Below, piece after piece: positions 12,285 through 26,675 of a stretch of DNA of 64,000 nucleotides (the stretch's first letter is position 1; each line of letters opens with the position of its first letter). The DNA comes from Auanema rhodensis (lineage: Eukaryota; Nematoda; Chromadorea; Rhabditida; Rhabditidae): the NCBI GenBank assembly GCA_964057225.1, contig OZ059895.1:23198688-23262687 (forward strand). The letters are read 5' to 3'. Under the pieces are notes generated by a model. That model made no database searches. It saw only the letters and a list, made by a program, of their open reading frames with translations, and was not told the origin of the DNA. The position numbers were made by a program, and so were the translations under genes.

Positions 12285-15200
12285 ATTTTTAAGCTGCATC
12301 GATCTGTGTTATCAGATTTGCGCTAGCTTAAAAATGCACCGAAATATCAACTGATATACGTTCACACTTATATTCTCGATTTTCACCCTGAAGAATTAAT
12401 TTTTTCGTTGAATAACATAGTCCATCGTCTTTGCCTTGAAAAAAGGAATCTAAAAACATCTACTTTTTGCTAAATTATTTTGAAATTTTTCGAAAAAATT
12501 TTTGTCAAAATGTTTTTGGAAGCAATGTTGAGTGTACATGGAAACTCAACATACACTAATGCATCATTTTTCAAACGATCACAACTAATTTTTGTATTAA
12601 GCGTTTCTCAATGTAGTATAGTGCATTCGATGCGGGTTTTTAAGCTGCGTCGATCTGTGTTATCAGATTTGCGCTAGCTTAAAAATGCACCGAGATATCA
12701 ACTGATATAAGTTCACACTTATATCCTCGATTTTCACCCTGAAGAATTAATTTTTTCGTTGAATAACAATGTCCATCGTCTTTGCCTTGAAAAAAGGAAT
12801 CTAAAAACATCTACTTTTTGCTAAATTATTTTGAAATTTTTCGAAAAAATTTTTGTCAAAATGTTTTTGGAAGCAATGTTGAGTGTACATGGAAACTCAA
12901 CATACACTAATGCATCATTTTTCAAACGATCATAACTAATTTTTGTAATAAGCGTTTCTCAATGTAGTATAGTGCATTCGATGCAGATTTTTAAGCTGCG
13001 TCGATCTGTGTTATCAGATTTGCGCTAGCTTAAAAATGCACCGAAATATCAACTGATATAAGTTCACACTTATATCCTCGATTTTCACCCTGAAGAATTA
13101 ATTTTTTCGTTGAATAACAATGTCCATCGTCTTTGCCTTGAAAAAAGGAATCTAAAAACATCTACTTTTTGCTAAATTATTTTGAAATTTTTCGAAAAAA
13201 TTTTTGTCAAAATGTTTTTGGAAGCAATGTTGAGTGTACATGGAAACTCAACATACACTAATGCATCATTTTTCAAACGATCATAACTAATTTTTGTATT
13301 AAGCGTTTCTCAATGTAGTATAGTGCATTCGATGCGGATTTCTAAGCTGCAATGATCTGTGTTATCAGATTTGCGCTAGCTTAAAAATGCACCGAGATAT
13401 CAACTGATATAAGTTCACACTTATATCCTCGATTTTCACCCTGAAGAATTAATTTTTTCGTTGAATAACAATGTCCATCGTCTTTGCCTTGAAAAAAGGA
13501 ATCTAAAAACATCTACTTTTTGCTAAATTATTTTGAAATTTTTCGAAAAAATTTTTGTCAAAATGTTTTTGGAAGCAATGTTGAGTGTACATGGAAACTC
13601 AACATACACTAATGCATCATTTTTCAAACGATCATAACTAATTTTTGTAATAAGCGTTTCTCAATGTAGTATAGTGCATTCGATGCAGATTTTTAAGCTG
13701 CGTCGATCTGTGTTATCAGATTTGCGCTAGCTTAAAAATGCACCGAAATATCAACTGATATAAGTTCACACTTATATCCTCGATTTTCACCCTGAAGAAT
13801 TAATTTTTTCGTTGAATAACAATGTCCATCGTCTTTGCCTTGAAAAAAGGAATCTAAAAACATCTACTTTTTGCTAAATTATTTTGAAATTTTTCGAAAA
13901 AATTTTTGTCAAAATGTTTTTGGAAGCAATGTTGAGTGTACATGGAAACTCAACATACACTAATGCATCATTTTTCAAACGATCATAACTAATTTTTGTA
14001 TTAAGCGTTTCTCAATGTAGTATAGTGCATTCGATGCGGATTTTTAAGCTGCAATGATCTGTGTTATCAGATTTGCGCTAGCTTAAAAATGCACCGAGAT
14101 ATCAACTGATATAAGTTCACACTTATATCCTCGATTTTCACCCTGAAGAATTAATTTTTTCGTTGAATAACAATGTCCATCGTCTTTGCCTTGAAAAAAG
14201 GAATCTAAAAACATCTACTTTTTGCTAAATTATTTTGAAATTTTTCGAAAAAATTTTTGTCAAAATGTTTTTGGAAGCAATGTTGAGTGTACATGGAAAC
14301 TCAACATACACTAATGCATCATTTTTCAAACGATCATAACTAATTTTTGTATTAAGCGTTTCTCAATGTAGTATAGTGCATTCGATGCGGATTTTTAAGC
14401 TGCATCGATCTGTGTTATCAGATTTGCGCTAGCTTAAAAATGCACCGAAATATCAACTGATATACGTTCACACTTATATCCTCGATTTTCACCCTGAAGA
14501 ATTAATTTTTTCGTTGAATAACATCGTCCATCGTCTTTGCCTTAAGAAAAGGAATCTAAAAACATCTACTTTTTGCTAAATTATTTTGAAATTTTTCGAA
14601 AAAATTTTTGTCAAAATGTTTTTGGAAGCAATGTTGAGTGTACATGGAAACTCAACATACACTAATGCATCATTTTTCAAACGATCACAACTAATTTTTG
14701 TATTAAGCGTTTCTCAATGTAGTATAGTGCATTCGATGCGGGTTTTTAAGCTGCGTCGATCTGTGTTATCAGATTTGCGCTAGCTTAAAAATGCACCGAA
14801 ATATCAACTGATATAAGTTCACACTTATATCCTCGATTTTCACCCTGAAGAATTAATTTTTTCGTTGAATAACAATGTCCATCGTCTTTGCCTTGAAAAA
14901 AGGAATCTAAAAACATCTACTTTTTGCTAAATTATTTTGAAATTTTTCGAAAAAATTTTTGTCAAAATGTTTTTGGAAGCAATGTTGAGTGTACATGGAA
15001 ACTCAACATACACTAATGCATCATTTTTCAAACGATCATAACTAATTTTTGTATTAAGCGTTTCTCAATGTAGTATAGTGCATTCGATGCGGATTTTTAA
15101 GCTGCGTCGATCTGTGTTATCAGATTTGCGCTAGCTTAAAAATGCACCGAGATATCAACTGATATATGTTCACACTTATCTCCTCGATTTTCACCCTGAA

Positions 15201-18200
15201 GAATTAATTTTTTCGTTGAATAACAATGTCCATCGTCTTTGCCTTGAAAAAAGGAATCTAAAAACATCTACTTTTTGCTAAATTATTCTGAAATTTTTCG
15301 AAAAAATTTTTGTCAAAATGTTTTTGGAAGCAATGTTGAGTGTACATGGAAACTCAACATACACTAATGCATCATTTTTCAAACGATCATAACTAATTTT
15401 TGTATTAAGCGTTTCTCAATGTAGTATAGTGCATTCGATGCGGATTTTTAAGCTGCGTCGATCTGTGTTATCAGATTTGCGCTAGCTTAAAAATGCACCG
15501 AGATATCAACTGATATAAGTTCACACTTATATCCTCGATTTTCACCCTGAAGAATTAATTTTTTCGTTGAATAACAATGTCCATCGTCTTTGCCTTGAAA
15601 AAAGAAATCTAAAAACATCTACTTTTTGCTAAATTATTTTGAAATTTTTCGAAAAAATTTTTGTCAAAATGTTTTTGGAAGCAATGTTGAGTGTACTTGG
15701 AAACTCAACATACACTAATGCATCATTTTTCAAACGATCATAACTAATTTTTGTATTAAGCGTTTCTCAATGTAGTATAGTGCATTCGATGCGGATTTTT
15801 AAGCTGCAATGATCTGTGTTATCAGATTTGCGCTAGCTTAAAAATGCACCGAGATATCAACTGATATAAGTTCACACTTATATCCTCGATTTTCACCCTG
15901 AAGAATTAATTTTTTCGTTGAATAACAATGTCCATCGTCTTTGCCTTGAAAAAAGGAATCTAAAAACATCTACTTTTTGCTAAATTATTTTGAAATTTTT
16001 CGAAAAAATTTTTGTCAAAATGTTTTTGGAAGCAATGTTGAGTGTACATGGAAACTCAACATACACTAATGCATCATTTTTCAAACGATCATAACTAATT
16101 TTTGTATTAAGCGTTTCTCAATGTAGTATAATGCATTCGATGCGGATTTTTAAGCTGCATCGATCTGTGTTATCAGATTTGCGCTAGCTTAAAAATGTAC
16201 CGAAATATCAACTGATATAAGTTCACACTTATATCCTCGATTTTCACCCTGAAGAATTAATTTTTTCGTTAAATAACATCGTCCATCGTCTTTGCCTTAA
16301 GAAAAGGAATCTAAAAACATCTACTTTTTGCTAAATTATTTTGAAATTTTTCGAAAAAATTTTTGTCAAAATGTTTTTGGAAGCAATGTTGAGTGTACAT
16401 GGAAACTCAACATACACTAATGCATCATTTTTCAAACGATCATAACTAATTTTTGTATTAAGCGTTTCTCAATGTAGTATAGTGCATTCGATGCGGATTT
16501 TTAAGCTGCAATGATCTGTGTTATCAGATTTGCGCTAGCTTAAAAATGCACCGAGATATCAACTGATATAAGTTCACACTTATATCCTCGATTTTCACCC
16601 TGAAGAATTAATTTTTTCGTTGAATAACAATGTCCATCGTCTTTGCCTTGAAAATAGGAATCTAAAAACATCTACTTTTTGCTAAATTATTTTGAAATTT
16701 TTCGAAAAAATTTTTGTCAAAATGTTTTTGGAAGCAATGTTGAGTGTACATGGAAACTCAACATACACTAATGCATCATTTTTCAAACGATCATAACTAA
16801 TTTTTGTATTAAGCGTTTCTCAATGTAGTATAGTGCATTCGATGCGGATTTTTAAGCTGCAATGATCTGTGTTATCAGATTTGCGCTAGCTTAAAAATGC
16901 ACCGAGATATCAACTGATATAAGTTCACACTTATATCCTCGATTTTCACCCTGAAGAATTAATTTTTTCGTTGAATAACAATGTCCATCGTCTTTGCCTT
17001 GAAAAAAGGAATCTAAAAACATCTACTTTTTGCTAAATTATTTTGAAATTTTTCGAAAAAATTTTTGTCAAAATGTTTTTGGAAGCAATGTTGAGTGTAC
17101 ATGGAAACTCAACATACACTAATGCATCATTTTTCAAACGATCATAACTAATTTTTGTAATAAGCGTTTCTCAATGTAGTATAGTGCATTCGATGCAGAT
17201 TTTTAAGCTGCATCGATCTGTGTTATCAGATTTGCGCTAGCTTAAAAATGCACCGAAATATCAACTGATATACGTTCACACTTATATTCTCGATTTTCAC
17301 CCTGAAGAATTAATTTTTTCGTTGAATAACATAGTCCATCGTCTTTGCCTTGAAAAAAGGAATCTAAAAACATCTACTTTTTGCTAAATTATTTTGAAAT
17401 TTTTCGAAAAAATTTTTGTCAAAATGTTTTTGGAAGCAATGTTGAGTGTACATGGAAACTCAACATACACTAATGCATCATTTTTCAAACGATCACAACT
17501 AATTTTTGTATTAAGCGTTTCTCAATGTAGTATAGTGCATTCGATGCGGGTTTTTAAGCTGCGTCGATCTGTGTTATCAGATTTGCGCTAGCTTAAAAAT
17601 GCACCGAGATATCAACTGATATAAGTTCACACTTATATCCTCGATTTTCACCCTGAAGAATTAATTTTTTCGTTGAATAACAATGTCCATCGTCTTTGCC
17701 TTGAAAAAAGGAATCTAAAAACATCTACTTTTTGCTAAATTATTTTGAAATTTTTCGAAAAAATTTTTGTCAAAATGTTTTTGGAAGCAATGTTGAGTGT
17801 ACATGGAAACTCAACATACACTAATGCATCATTTTTCAAACGATCATAACTAATTTTTGTAATAAGCGTTTCTCAATGTAGTATAGTGCATTCGATGCAG
17901 ATTTTTAAGCTGCGTCGATCTGTGTTATCAGATTTGCGCTAGCTTAAAAATGCACCGAAATATCAACTGATATAAGTTCACACTTATATCCTCGATTTTC
18001 ACCCTGAAGAATTAATTTTTTCGTTGAATAACAATGTCCATCGTCTTTGCCTTGAAAAAAGGAATCTAAAAACATCTACTTTTTGCTAAATTATTTTGAA
18101 ATTTTTCGAAAAAATTTTTGTCAAAATGTTTTTGGAAGCAATGTTGAGTGTACATGGAAACTCAACATACACTAATGCATCATTTTTCAAACGATCATAA

Positions 18201-21200
18201 CTAATTTTTGTATTAAGCGTTTCTCAATGTAGTATAGTGCATTCGATGCGGATTTCTAAGCTGCAATGATCTGTGTTATCAGATTTGCGCTAGCTTAAAA
18301 ATGCACCGAGATATCAACTGATATAAGTTCACACTTATATCCTCGATTTTCACCCTGAAGAATTAATTTTTTCGTTGAATAACAATGTCCATCGTCTTTG
18401 CCTTGAAAAAAGGAATCTAAAAACATCTACTTTTTGCTAAATTATTTTGAAATTTTTCGAAAAAATTTTTGTCAAAATGTTTTTGGAAGCAATGTTGAGT
18501 GTACATGGAAACTCAACATACACTAATGCATCATTTTTCAAACGATCATAACTAATTTTTGTAATAAGCGTTTCTCAATGTAGTATAGTGCATTCGATGC
18601 AGATTTTTAAGCTGCGTCGATCTGTGTTATCAGATTTGCGCTAGCTTAAAAATGCACCGAAATATCAACTGATATAAGTTCACACTTATATCCTCGATTT
18701 TCACCCTGAAGAATTAATTTTTTCGTTGAATAACAATGTCCATCGTCTTTGCCTTGAAAAAAGGAATCTAAAAACATCTACTTTTTGCTAAATTATTTTG
18801 AAATTTTTCGAAAAAATTTTTGTCAAAATGTTTTTGGAAGCAATGTTGAGTGTACATGGAAACTCAACATACACTAATGCATCATTTTTCAAACGATCAT
18901 AACTAATTTTTGTATTAAGCGTTTCTCAATGTAGTATAGTGCATTCGATGCGGATTTTTAAGCTGCAATGATCTGTGTTATCAGATTTGCGCTAGCTTAA
19001 AAATGCACCGAGATATCAACTGATATAAGTTCACACTTATATCCTCGATTTTCACCCTGAAGAATTAATTTTTTCGTTGAATAACAATGTCCATCGTCTT
19101 TGCCTTGAAAAAAGGAATCTAAAAACATCTACTTTTTGCTAAATTATTTTGAAATTTTTCGAAAAAATTTTTGTCAAAATGTTTTTGGAAGCAATGTTGA
19201 GTGTACATGGAAACTCAACATACACTAATGCATCATTTTTCAAACGATCATAACTAATTTTTGTATTAAGCGTTTCTCAATGTAGTATAGTGCATTCGAT
19301 GCGGATTTTTAAGCTGCATCGATCTGTGTTATCAGATTTGCGCTAGCTTAAAAATGCACCGAAATATCAACTGATATACGTTCACACTTATATCCTCGAT
19401 TTTCACCCTGAAGAATTAATTTTTTCGTTGAATAACATCGTCCATCGTCTTTGCCTTAAGAAAAGGAATCTAAAAACATCTACTTTTTGCTAAATTATTT
19501 TGAAATTTTTCGAAAAAATTTTTGTCAAAATGTTTTTGGAAGCAATGTTGAGTGTACATGGAAACTCAACATACACTAATGCATCATTTTTCAAACGATC
19601 ACAACTAATTTTTGTATTAAGCGTTTCTCAATGTAGTATAGTGCATTCGATGCGGGTTTTTAAAATGCGTCGATCTGTGTTATCAGATTTGCGCTAGCTT
19701 AAAAATGCACCGAAATATCAACTGATATAAGTTCACACTTATATCCTCGATTTTCACCCTGAAGAATTAATTTTTTCGTTGAATAACAATGTCCATCGTC
19801 TTTGCCTTGAAAAAAGGAATCTAAAAACATCTACTTTTTGCTAAATTATTTTGAAATTTTTCGAAAAAATTTTTGTCAAAATGTTTTTGGAAGCAATGTT
19901 GAGTGTACATGGAAACTCAACATACACTAATGCATCATTTTTCAAACGATCATAACTAATTTTTGTATTAAGCGTTTCTCAATGTAGTATAGTGCATTCG
20001 ATGCGGATTTTTAAGCTGCGTCGATCTGTGTTATCAGATTTGCGCTAGCTTAAAAATGCACCGAGATATCAACTGATATATGTTCACACTTATCTCCTCG
20101 ATTTTCACCCTGAAGAATTAATTTTTTCGTTGAATAACAATGTCCATCGTCTTTGCCTTGAAAAAAGGAATCTAAAAACATCTACTTTTTGCTAAATTAT
20201 TTTGAAATTTTTCGAAAAAATTTTTGTCAAAATGTTTTTGGAAGCAATGTTGAGTGTACATGGAAACTCAACATACACTAATGCATCATTTTTCAAACGA
20301 TCATAACTAATTTTTGTATTAAGCGTTTCTCAATGTAGTATAGTGCATTCGATGCGGATTTTTAAGCTGCGTCGATCTGTGTTATCAGATTTGCGCTAGC
20401 TTAAAAATGCACCGAGATATCAACTGATATATGTTCACACTTATATCCTCGATTTTCACCCTGAAGAATTAATTTTTTCGTTGAATAACAATGTCCATCG
20501 TCTTTGCCTTGAAAAAAGGAATCTAAAAACATCTACTTTTTGCTAAATTATTCTGAAATTTTTCGAAAAAATTTTTGTCAAAATGTTTTTGGAAGCAATG
20601 TTGAGTGTACATGGAAACTCAACATACACTAATGCATCATTTTTCAAACGATCATAACTAATTTTTGTATTAAGCGTTTCTCAATGTAGTATAGTGCATT
20701 CGATGCGGATTTTTAAGCTGCGTCGATCTGTGTTATCAGATTTGCGCTAGCTTAAAAATGCACCGAGATATCAACTGATATAAGTTCACACTTATATCCT
20801 CGATTTTCACCCTGAAGAATTAATTTTTTCGTTGAATAACAATGTCCATCGTCTTTGCCTTGAAAAAAGAAATCTAAAAACATCTACTTTTTGCTAAATT
20901 ATTTTGAAATTTTTCGAAAAAATTTTTGTCAAAATGTTTTTGGAAGCAATGTTGAGTGTACTTGGAAACTCAACATACACTAATGCATCATTTTTCAAAC
21001 GATCATAACTAATTTTTGTATTAAGCGTTTCTCAATGTAGTATAGTGCATTCGATGCGGATTTTTAAGCTGCAATGATCTGTGTTATCAGATTTGCGCTA
21101 GCTTAAAAATGCACCGAGATATCAACTGATATAAGTTCACACTTATATCCTCGATTTTCACCCTGAAGAATTAATTTTTTCGTTGAATAACAATGTCCAT

Positions 21201-22112
21201 CGTCTTTGCCTTGAAAAAAGGAATCTAAAAACATCTACTTTTTGCTAAATTATTTTGAAATTTTTCGAAAAAATTTTTGTCAAAATGTTTTTGGAAGCAA
21301 TGTTGAGTGTACATGGAAACTCAACATACACTAATGCATCATTTTTCAAACGATCATAACTAATTTTTGTATTAAGCGTTTCTCAATGTAGTATAATGCA
21401 TTCGATGCGGATTTTTAAGCTGCATCGATCTGTGTTATCAGATTTGCGCTAGCTTAAAAATGTACCGAAATATCAACTGATATAAGTTCACACTTATATC
21501 CTCGATTTTCACCCTGAAGAATTAATTTTTTCGTTAAATAACATCGTCCATCGTCTTTGCCTTAAGAAAAGGAATCTAAAAACATCTACTTTTTGCTAAA
21601 TTATTTTGAAATTTTTCGAAAAAATTTTTGTCAAAATGTTTTTGGAAGCAATGTTGAGTGTACATGGAAACTCAACATACACTAATGCATCATTTTTCAA
21701 ACGATCATAACTAATTTTTGTATTAAGCGTTTCTCAATGTAGTATAGTGCATTCGATGCGGATTTTTAAGCTGCAATGATCTGTGTTATCAGATTTGCGC
21801 TAGCTTAAAAATGCACCGAGATATCAACTGATATAAGTTCACACTTATATCCTCGATTTTCACCCTGAAGAATTAATTTTTTCGTTGAATAACAATGTCC
21901 ATCGTCTTTGCCTTGAAAATAGGAATCTAAAAACATCTACTTTTTGCTAAATTATTTTGAAATTTTTCGAAAAAATTTTTGTCAAAATGTTTTTGGAAGC
22001 AATGTTGAGTGTACATGGAAACTCAACATACACTAATGCATCATTTTTCAAACGATCATAACTAATTTTTGTATTAAGCGTTTCTCAATGTAGTATAGTG
22101 CATTCGATGCGG
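11934..22112 (+). repeat. 14/15-monomer HOR, two tandem copies
   Basis: Copy 1 is 11934-16847 (4914 bp, 14 monomers) and copy 2 is 16848-22112 (5265 bp, 15 monomers). The rare combination GATATACG, TATATTCTCG and AACATAGTCC is at about 12357-12420 and again at 17271-17334. Monomers with GCGGGTTTTTAA recur at the same 4914-bp offset. Downstream, TATTCTGAAA, GTGTACTTGG, GTATAATGC and GAAAATAGG recur at 5265 bp. The extra unit in copy 2 lies near 20007-20357. This fits one large unequal-exchange duplication followed by a one-unit gain or loss. Confidence 0.85.
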
Positions 22113-24569
22113 ATTTTTAAGCTGCATCGATCTGTGTTATCAGATTTGCGCTAGCTTAAAAATGCACCGAAATATCAACTGATATAAGTTCACACTTATA
22201 TCCTCGATTTTCACCCTGAAGAATTAATTTTTTCGTTGAATAACATCGTCCATCGTCTTTGCCTTAAGAAAAGGAATCTAAAAACATCTACTTTTTGCTA
22301 AATTATTTTGAAATTTTTCGAAAAAATTTTTGTCAAAATGTTTTTGGAAGCAATGTTGAGTGTACATGGAAACTCAACATACACTAATGCATCATTTTTC
22401 AAACGATCATAACTAATTTTTGTATTAAGCGTTTCTCAATGTAGTATAGTGCATTCGATGCGGATTTTTAAGCTGCGTCGATCTGTGTTATCAGATTTGC
22501 GCTAGCTTAAAAATGCACCGAGATATCAACTGATATATGTTCACACTTATATCCTCGATTTTCACCCTGAAGAATTAATTTTTTCGTTGAATAACAATGT
22601 CCATCGTCTTTGCCTTGAAAAAAGGAATCTAAAAACATCTACTTTTTGCTAAATTATTCTGAAATTTTTCGAAAAAATTTTTGTCAAAATGTTTTTGGAA
22701 GCAATGTTGAGTGTACATGGAAACTCAACATACACTAATGCATCATTTTTCAAACGATCATAACTAATTTTTGTATTAAGCGTTTCTCAATGTAGTATAG
22801 TGCATTCGATGCGGATTTTTAAGCTGCGTCGATCTGTGTTATCAGATTTGCGCTAGCTTAAAAATGCACCGAGATATCAACTGATATAAGTTCACACTTA
22901 TATCCTCGATTTTCACCCTGAAGAATTAATTTTTTCGTTGAATAACAATGTCCATCGTCTTTGCCTTGAAAAAAGAAATCTAAAAACATCTACTTTTTGC
23001 TAAATTATTTTGAAATTTTTCGAAAAAATTTTTGTCAAAATGTTTTTGGAAGCAATGTTGAGTGTACTTGGAAACTCAACATACACTAATGCATCATTTT
23101 TCAAACGATCATAACTAATTTTTGTATTAAGCGTTTCTCAATGTAGTATAGTGCATTCGATGCGGATTTTTAAGCTGCAATGATCTGTGTTATCAGATTT
23201 GCGCTAGCTTAAAAATGCACCGAGATATCAACTGATATAAGTTCACACTTATATCCTCGATTTTCACCCTGAAGAATTAATTTTTTCGTTGAATAACAAT
23301 GTCCATCGTCTTTGCCTTGAAAAAAGGAATCTAAAAACATCTACTTTTTGCTAAATTATTTTGAAATTTTTCGAAAAAATTTTTGTCAAAATGTTTTTGG
23401 AAGCAATGTTGAGTGTACATGGAAACTCAACATACACTAATGCATCATTTTTCAAACGATCATAACTAATTTTTGTATTAAGCGTTTCTCAATGTAGTAT
23501 AATGCATTCGATGCGGATTTTTAAGCTGCATCGATCTGTGTTATCAGATTTGCGCTAGCTTAAAAATGTACCGAAATATCAACTGATATAAGTTCACACT
23601 TATATCCTCGATTTTCACCCTGAAGAATTAATTTTTTCGTTAAATAACATCGTCCATCGTCTTTGCCTTAAGAAAAGGAATCTAAAAACATCTACTTTTT
23701 GCTAAATTATTTTGAAATTTTTCGAAAAAATTTTTGTCAAAATGTTTTTGGAAGCAATGTTGAGTGTACATGGAAACTCAACATACACTAATGCATCATT
23801 TTTCAAACGATCATAACTAATTTTTGTATTAAGCGTTTCTCAATGTAGTATAGTGCATTCGATGCGGATTTTTAAGCTGCGTCGATCTGTGTTATCAGAT
23901 TTGCGCTAGCTTAAAAATGCACCGAGATATCAACTGATATAAGTTCACACTTATATCCTCGATTTTCACCCTGAAGAATTAATTTTTTCGTTGAATAACA
24001 ATGTCCATCGTCTTTGCCTTGAAAATAGGAATCTAAAAACATCTACTTTTTGCTAAATTATTTTGAAATTTTTCGAAAAAATTTTTGTCAAAATGTTTTT
24101 GGAAGCAATGTTGAGTGTACATGGAAACTCAACATACACTAATGCATCATTTTTCAAACGATCATAACTAATTTTTGTATTAAGCGTTTCTCAATGTAGT
24201 ATAGTGCATTCGATGCGGATTTTTAAGCTGCATCGATCTGTGTTATCAGATTTGCGCTAGCTTAAAAATGCACCGAAATATCAACTGATATAAGTTCACA
24301 CTTATATCCTCGATTTTCACCCTGAAGAATTAATTTTTTCGTTGAATAACATCGTCCATCGTCTTTGCCTTAAGAAAAGGAATCTAAAAACATCTACTTT
24401 TTGCTAAATTATTTTGAAATTTTTCGAAAAAATTTTTGTCAAAATGTTTTTGGAAGCAATGTTGAGTGTACATGGAAACTCAACATACACTAATGCATCA
24501 TTTTTCAAACGATCACAACTAATTTTTGTATTAAGCGTTTTTCAATGTAGTATAGTGCATTCGATGCGG
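20358..24569 (+). repeat. 6-monomer HOR (2106 bp), two tandem copies
   Basis: Units 20358-22463 and 22464-24569 share an ordered series of rare variants at exactly 2106 bp: TATTCTGAAA, GTGTACTTGG, GTATAATGCATTC, TGTACCGAAA with CGTTAAATAAC, and GAAAATAGG. It nests inside the end of the 14/15-mer duplication, so it is a later event using part of the same series. Confidence 0.85.
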
Positions 24570-26675
24570 ATTTTTAAGCTGCGTCGATCTGTGTTATCAG
24601 ATTTGAGCTAGCTTAAAAATGCACCGAGATATCAACTGATATATGTTCACACTTATATCCTCGATTTTCACCCTGAAGAATTAATTTTTTCGTTGAATAA
24701 CAATGTCCCTCGTCTTTGCCTTGAAAAAAGGAATCTAAAAACATCTACTTTTTGCTAAATTATTTTGAAATTTTTCGAAAAAATTTTTGTCAAAATGTTT
24801 TTGGAAGCAATGTTGAGTGTACATGGAAACTCAACATACACTAATGCATCATTTTTCAAACGATCATAACTAATTTTTGTAATAAGCGTTTCTCAATGTA
24901 GTATAGTGCATTCGATGCAGATTTTTAAGCTGCGTCGATCTGTGTTATCAGATTTGCGCTAGCTTAAAAATGCACCGAAATATCAACTGATATAAGTTCA
25001 CACTTATATCCTCGATTTTCACCCTGAAGAATTAATTTTTTCGTTGAATAACAATGTCGATTGTCTTTGCCTTGAAAAAAGGAATCTAAAAACATCTACT
25101 TTTTGCTAAATTATTTTGAAATTTTTCGAAAAAATTTTTGTCAAAATGTTTTTGGAAGCAATGTTGAGTGTACATGGAAACTCAACATACACTAATGCAT
25201 CATTTTTCAAACGATCATAACTAATTTTTGTATTAAGCGTTTCTCAATGTAGTATAGTGCATTCGATGCGGATTTTTAAGCTGCGTCGATCTGTGTTATC
25301 AGATTTGCGCTAGCTTAAAAATGCACCGAAATATCAACTGATATAAGTTCACACTTATATCCTCGATTTTCACCCTGAAGAATTAATTTTTTCGTTGAAT
25401 AACAATGTCCATCGTCTTTGCCTTGAAAAAAGGAATCTAAAAACATCTACTTTTTGCTAAATAATTTTGAAATTTTTTGAAAAAATTTTTGTCAAAATGT
25501 TTTTGGAAGCAATGTTGAGTGTACATGGAAACTCAACATACACTAATGCATCATTTTTCAAACGATCATAACTAATTTTTGTATTAAGCGTTTTTTAATG
25601 TAGTATAGTGCATTCGATGCGGATTTTTAAGCTGCGTCGATCTGTGTTATCAGATTTGCGCTAGCTTAAAAATGCACCGAGATATCAACTGATATATGTT
25701 CACACTTATCTCCTCGATTTTCACCCTGAAGAATTAATTTTTTCGTTGAATAACAATGTCCATCGTCTTTGCCTTGAAAAAAGGAATCTAAAAACATCTA
25801 CTTTTTGCTAAATTATTTTGAAATTTTTTGAAAAAATTTTTGTCAAAATGTTTTTGGAAGCAATGTTGAGTGTACATGGAAACTCAACATACACTAATGC
25901 ATCATTTTTCAAACGATCATAACTAATTTTTGTATTAAGCGTTTCTCAATGTAGTATAGTGCATTCGATGCGGATTTTTAAGCTGCGTCGATCTGTGTTA
26001 TCAGATTTGCGCTAGCTTAAAAATGCACCGAGATATCAACTGATATAAGTTCACACTTATATCCTCGATTTTCACCCTGAAGAATTAATTTTTTCGTTGA
26101 ATAACAATGTCCATCGTCTTTGCCTTGAAAAAAGAAATCGAAAAACATCTACTTTTTGCTAAATTATTTTGAAATTTTTCGAAAAAATTTTTGTCAAAAT
26201 GTTTTTGGAAGCAATGTTGAGTGTACATGGAAACTCAACATACACTAATGCATCATTTTTCAAACGATCATAACTAATTTTTGTATTAAGCGTTTCTCAA
26301 TGTAGTATAGTGCATTCGATGCGGATTTTTAAGCTGCAATGATCTGTGTTATCAGATTTGCGCTAGCTTAAAAATGCACCGAGATATCAACTGATATAAG
26401 TTCACACTTATATCCTCGATTTTCACCCTGAAGAATTAATTTTTTCGTTGAATAACAATGTCCATCGTCTTTGCCTTGAAAAAAGGAATCTAAAAACATC
26501 TACTTTTTGCTAAATTATTTTGAAATTTTTCGAAAAAATTTTCGTCAAAATGTTTTTGGAAGCAATGTTGAGTGTACATGGAAACTCAACATACACTAAT
26601 GCATCATTTTTCAAACGATCATAACTAATTTTTGTATTAAGCGTTTCTAAATGTAGTATAGTGCATTCGATGCGG

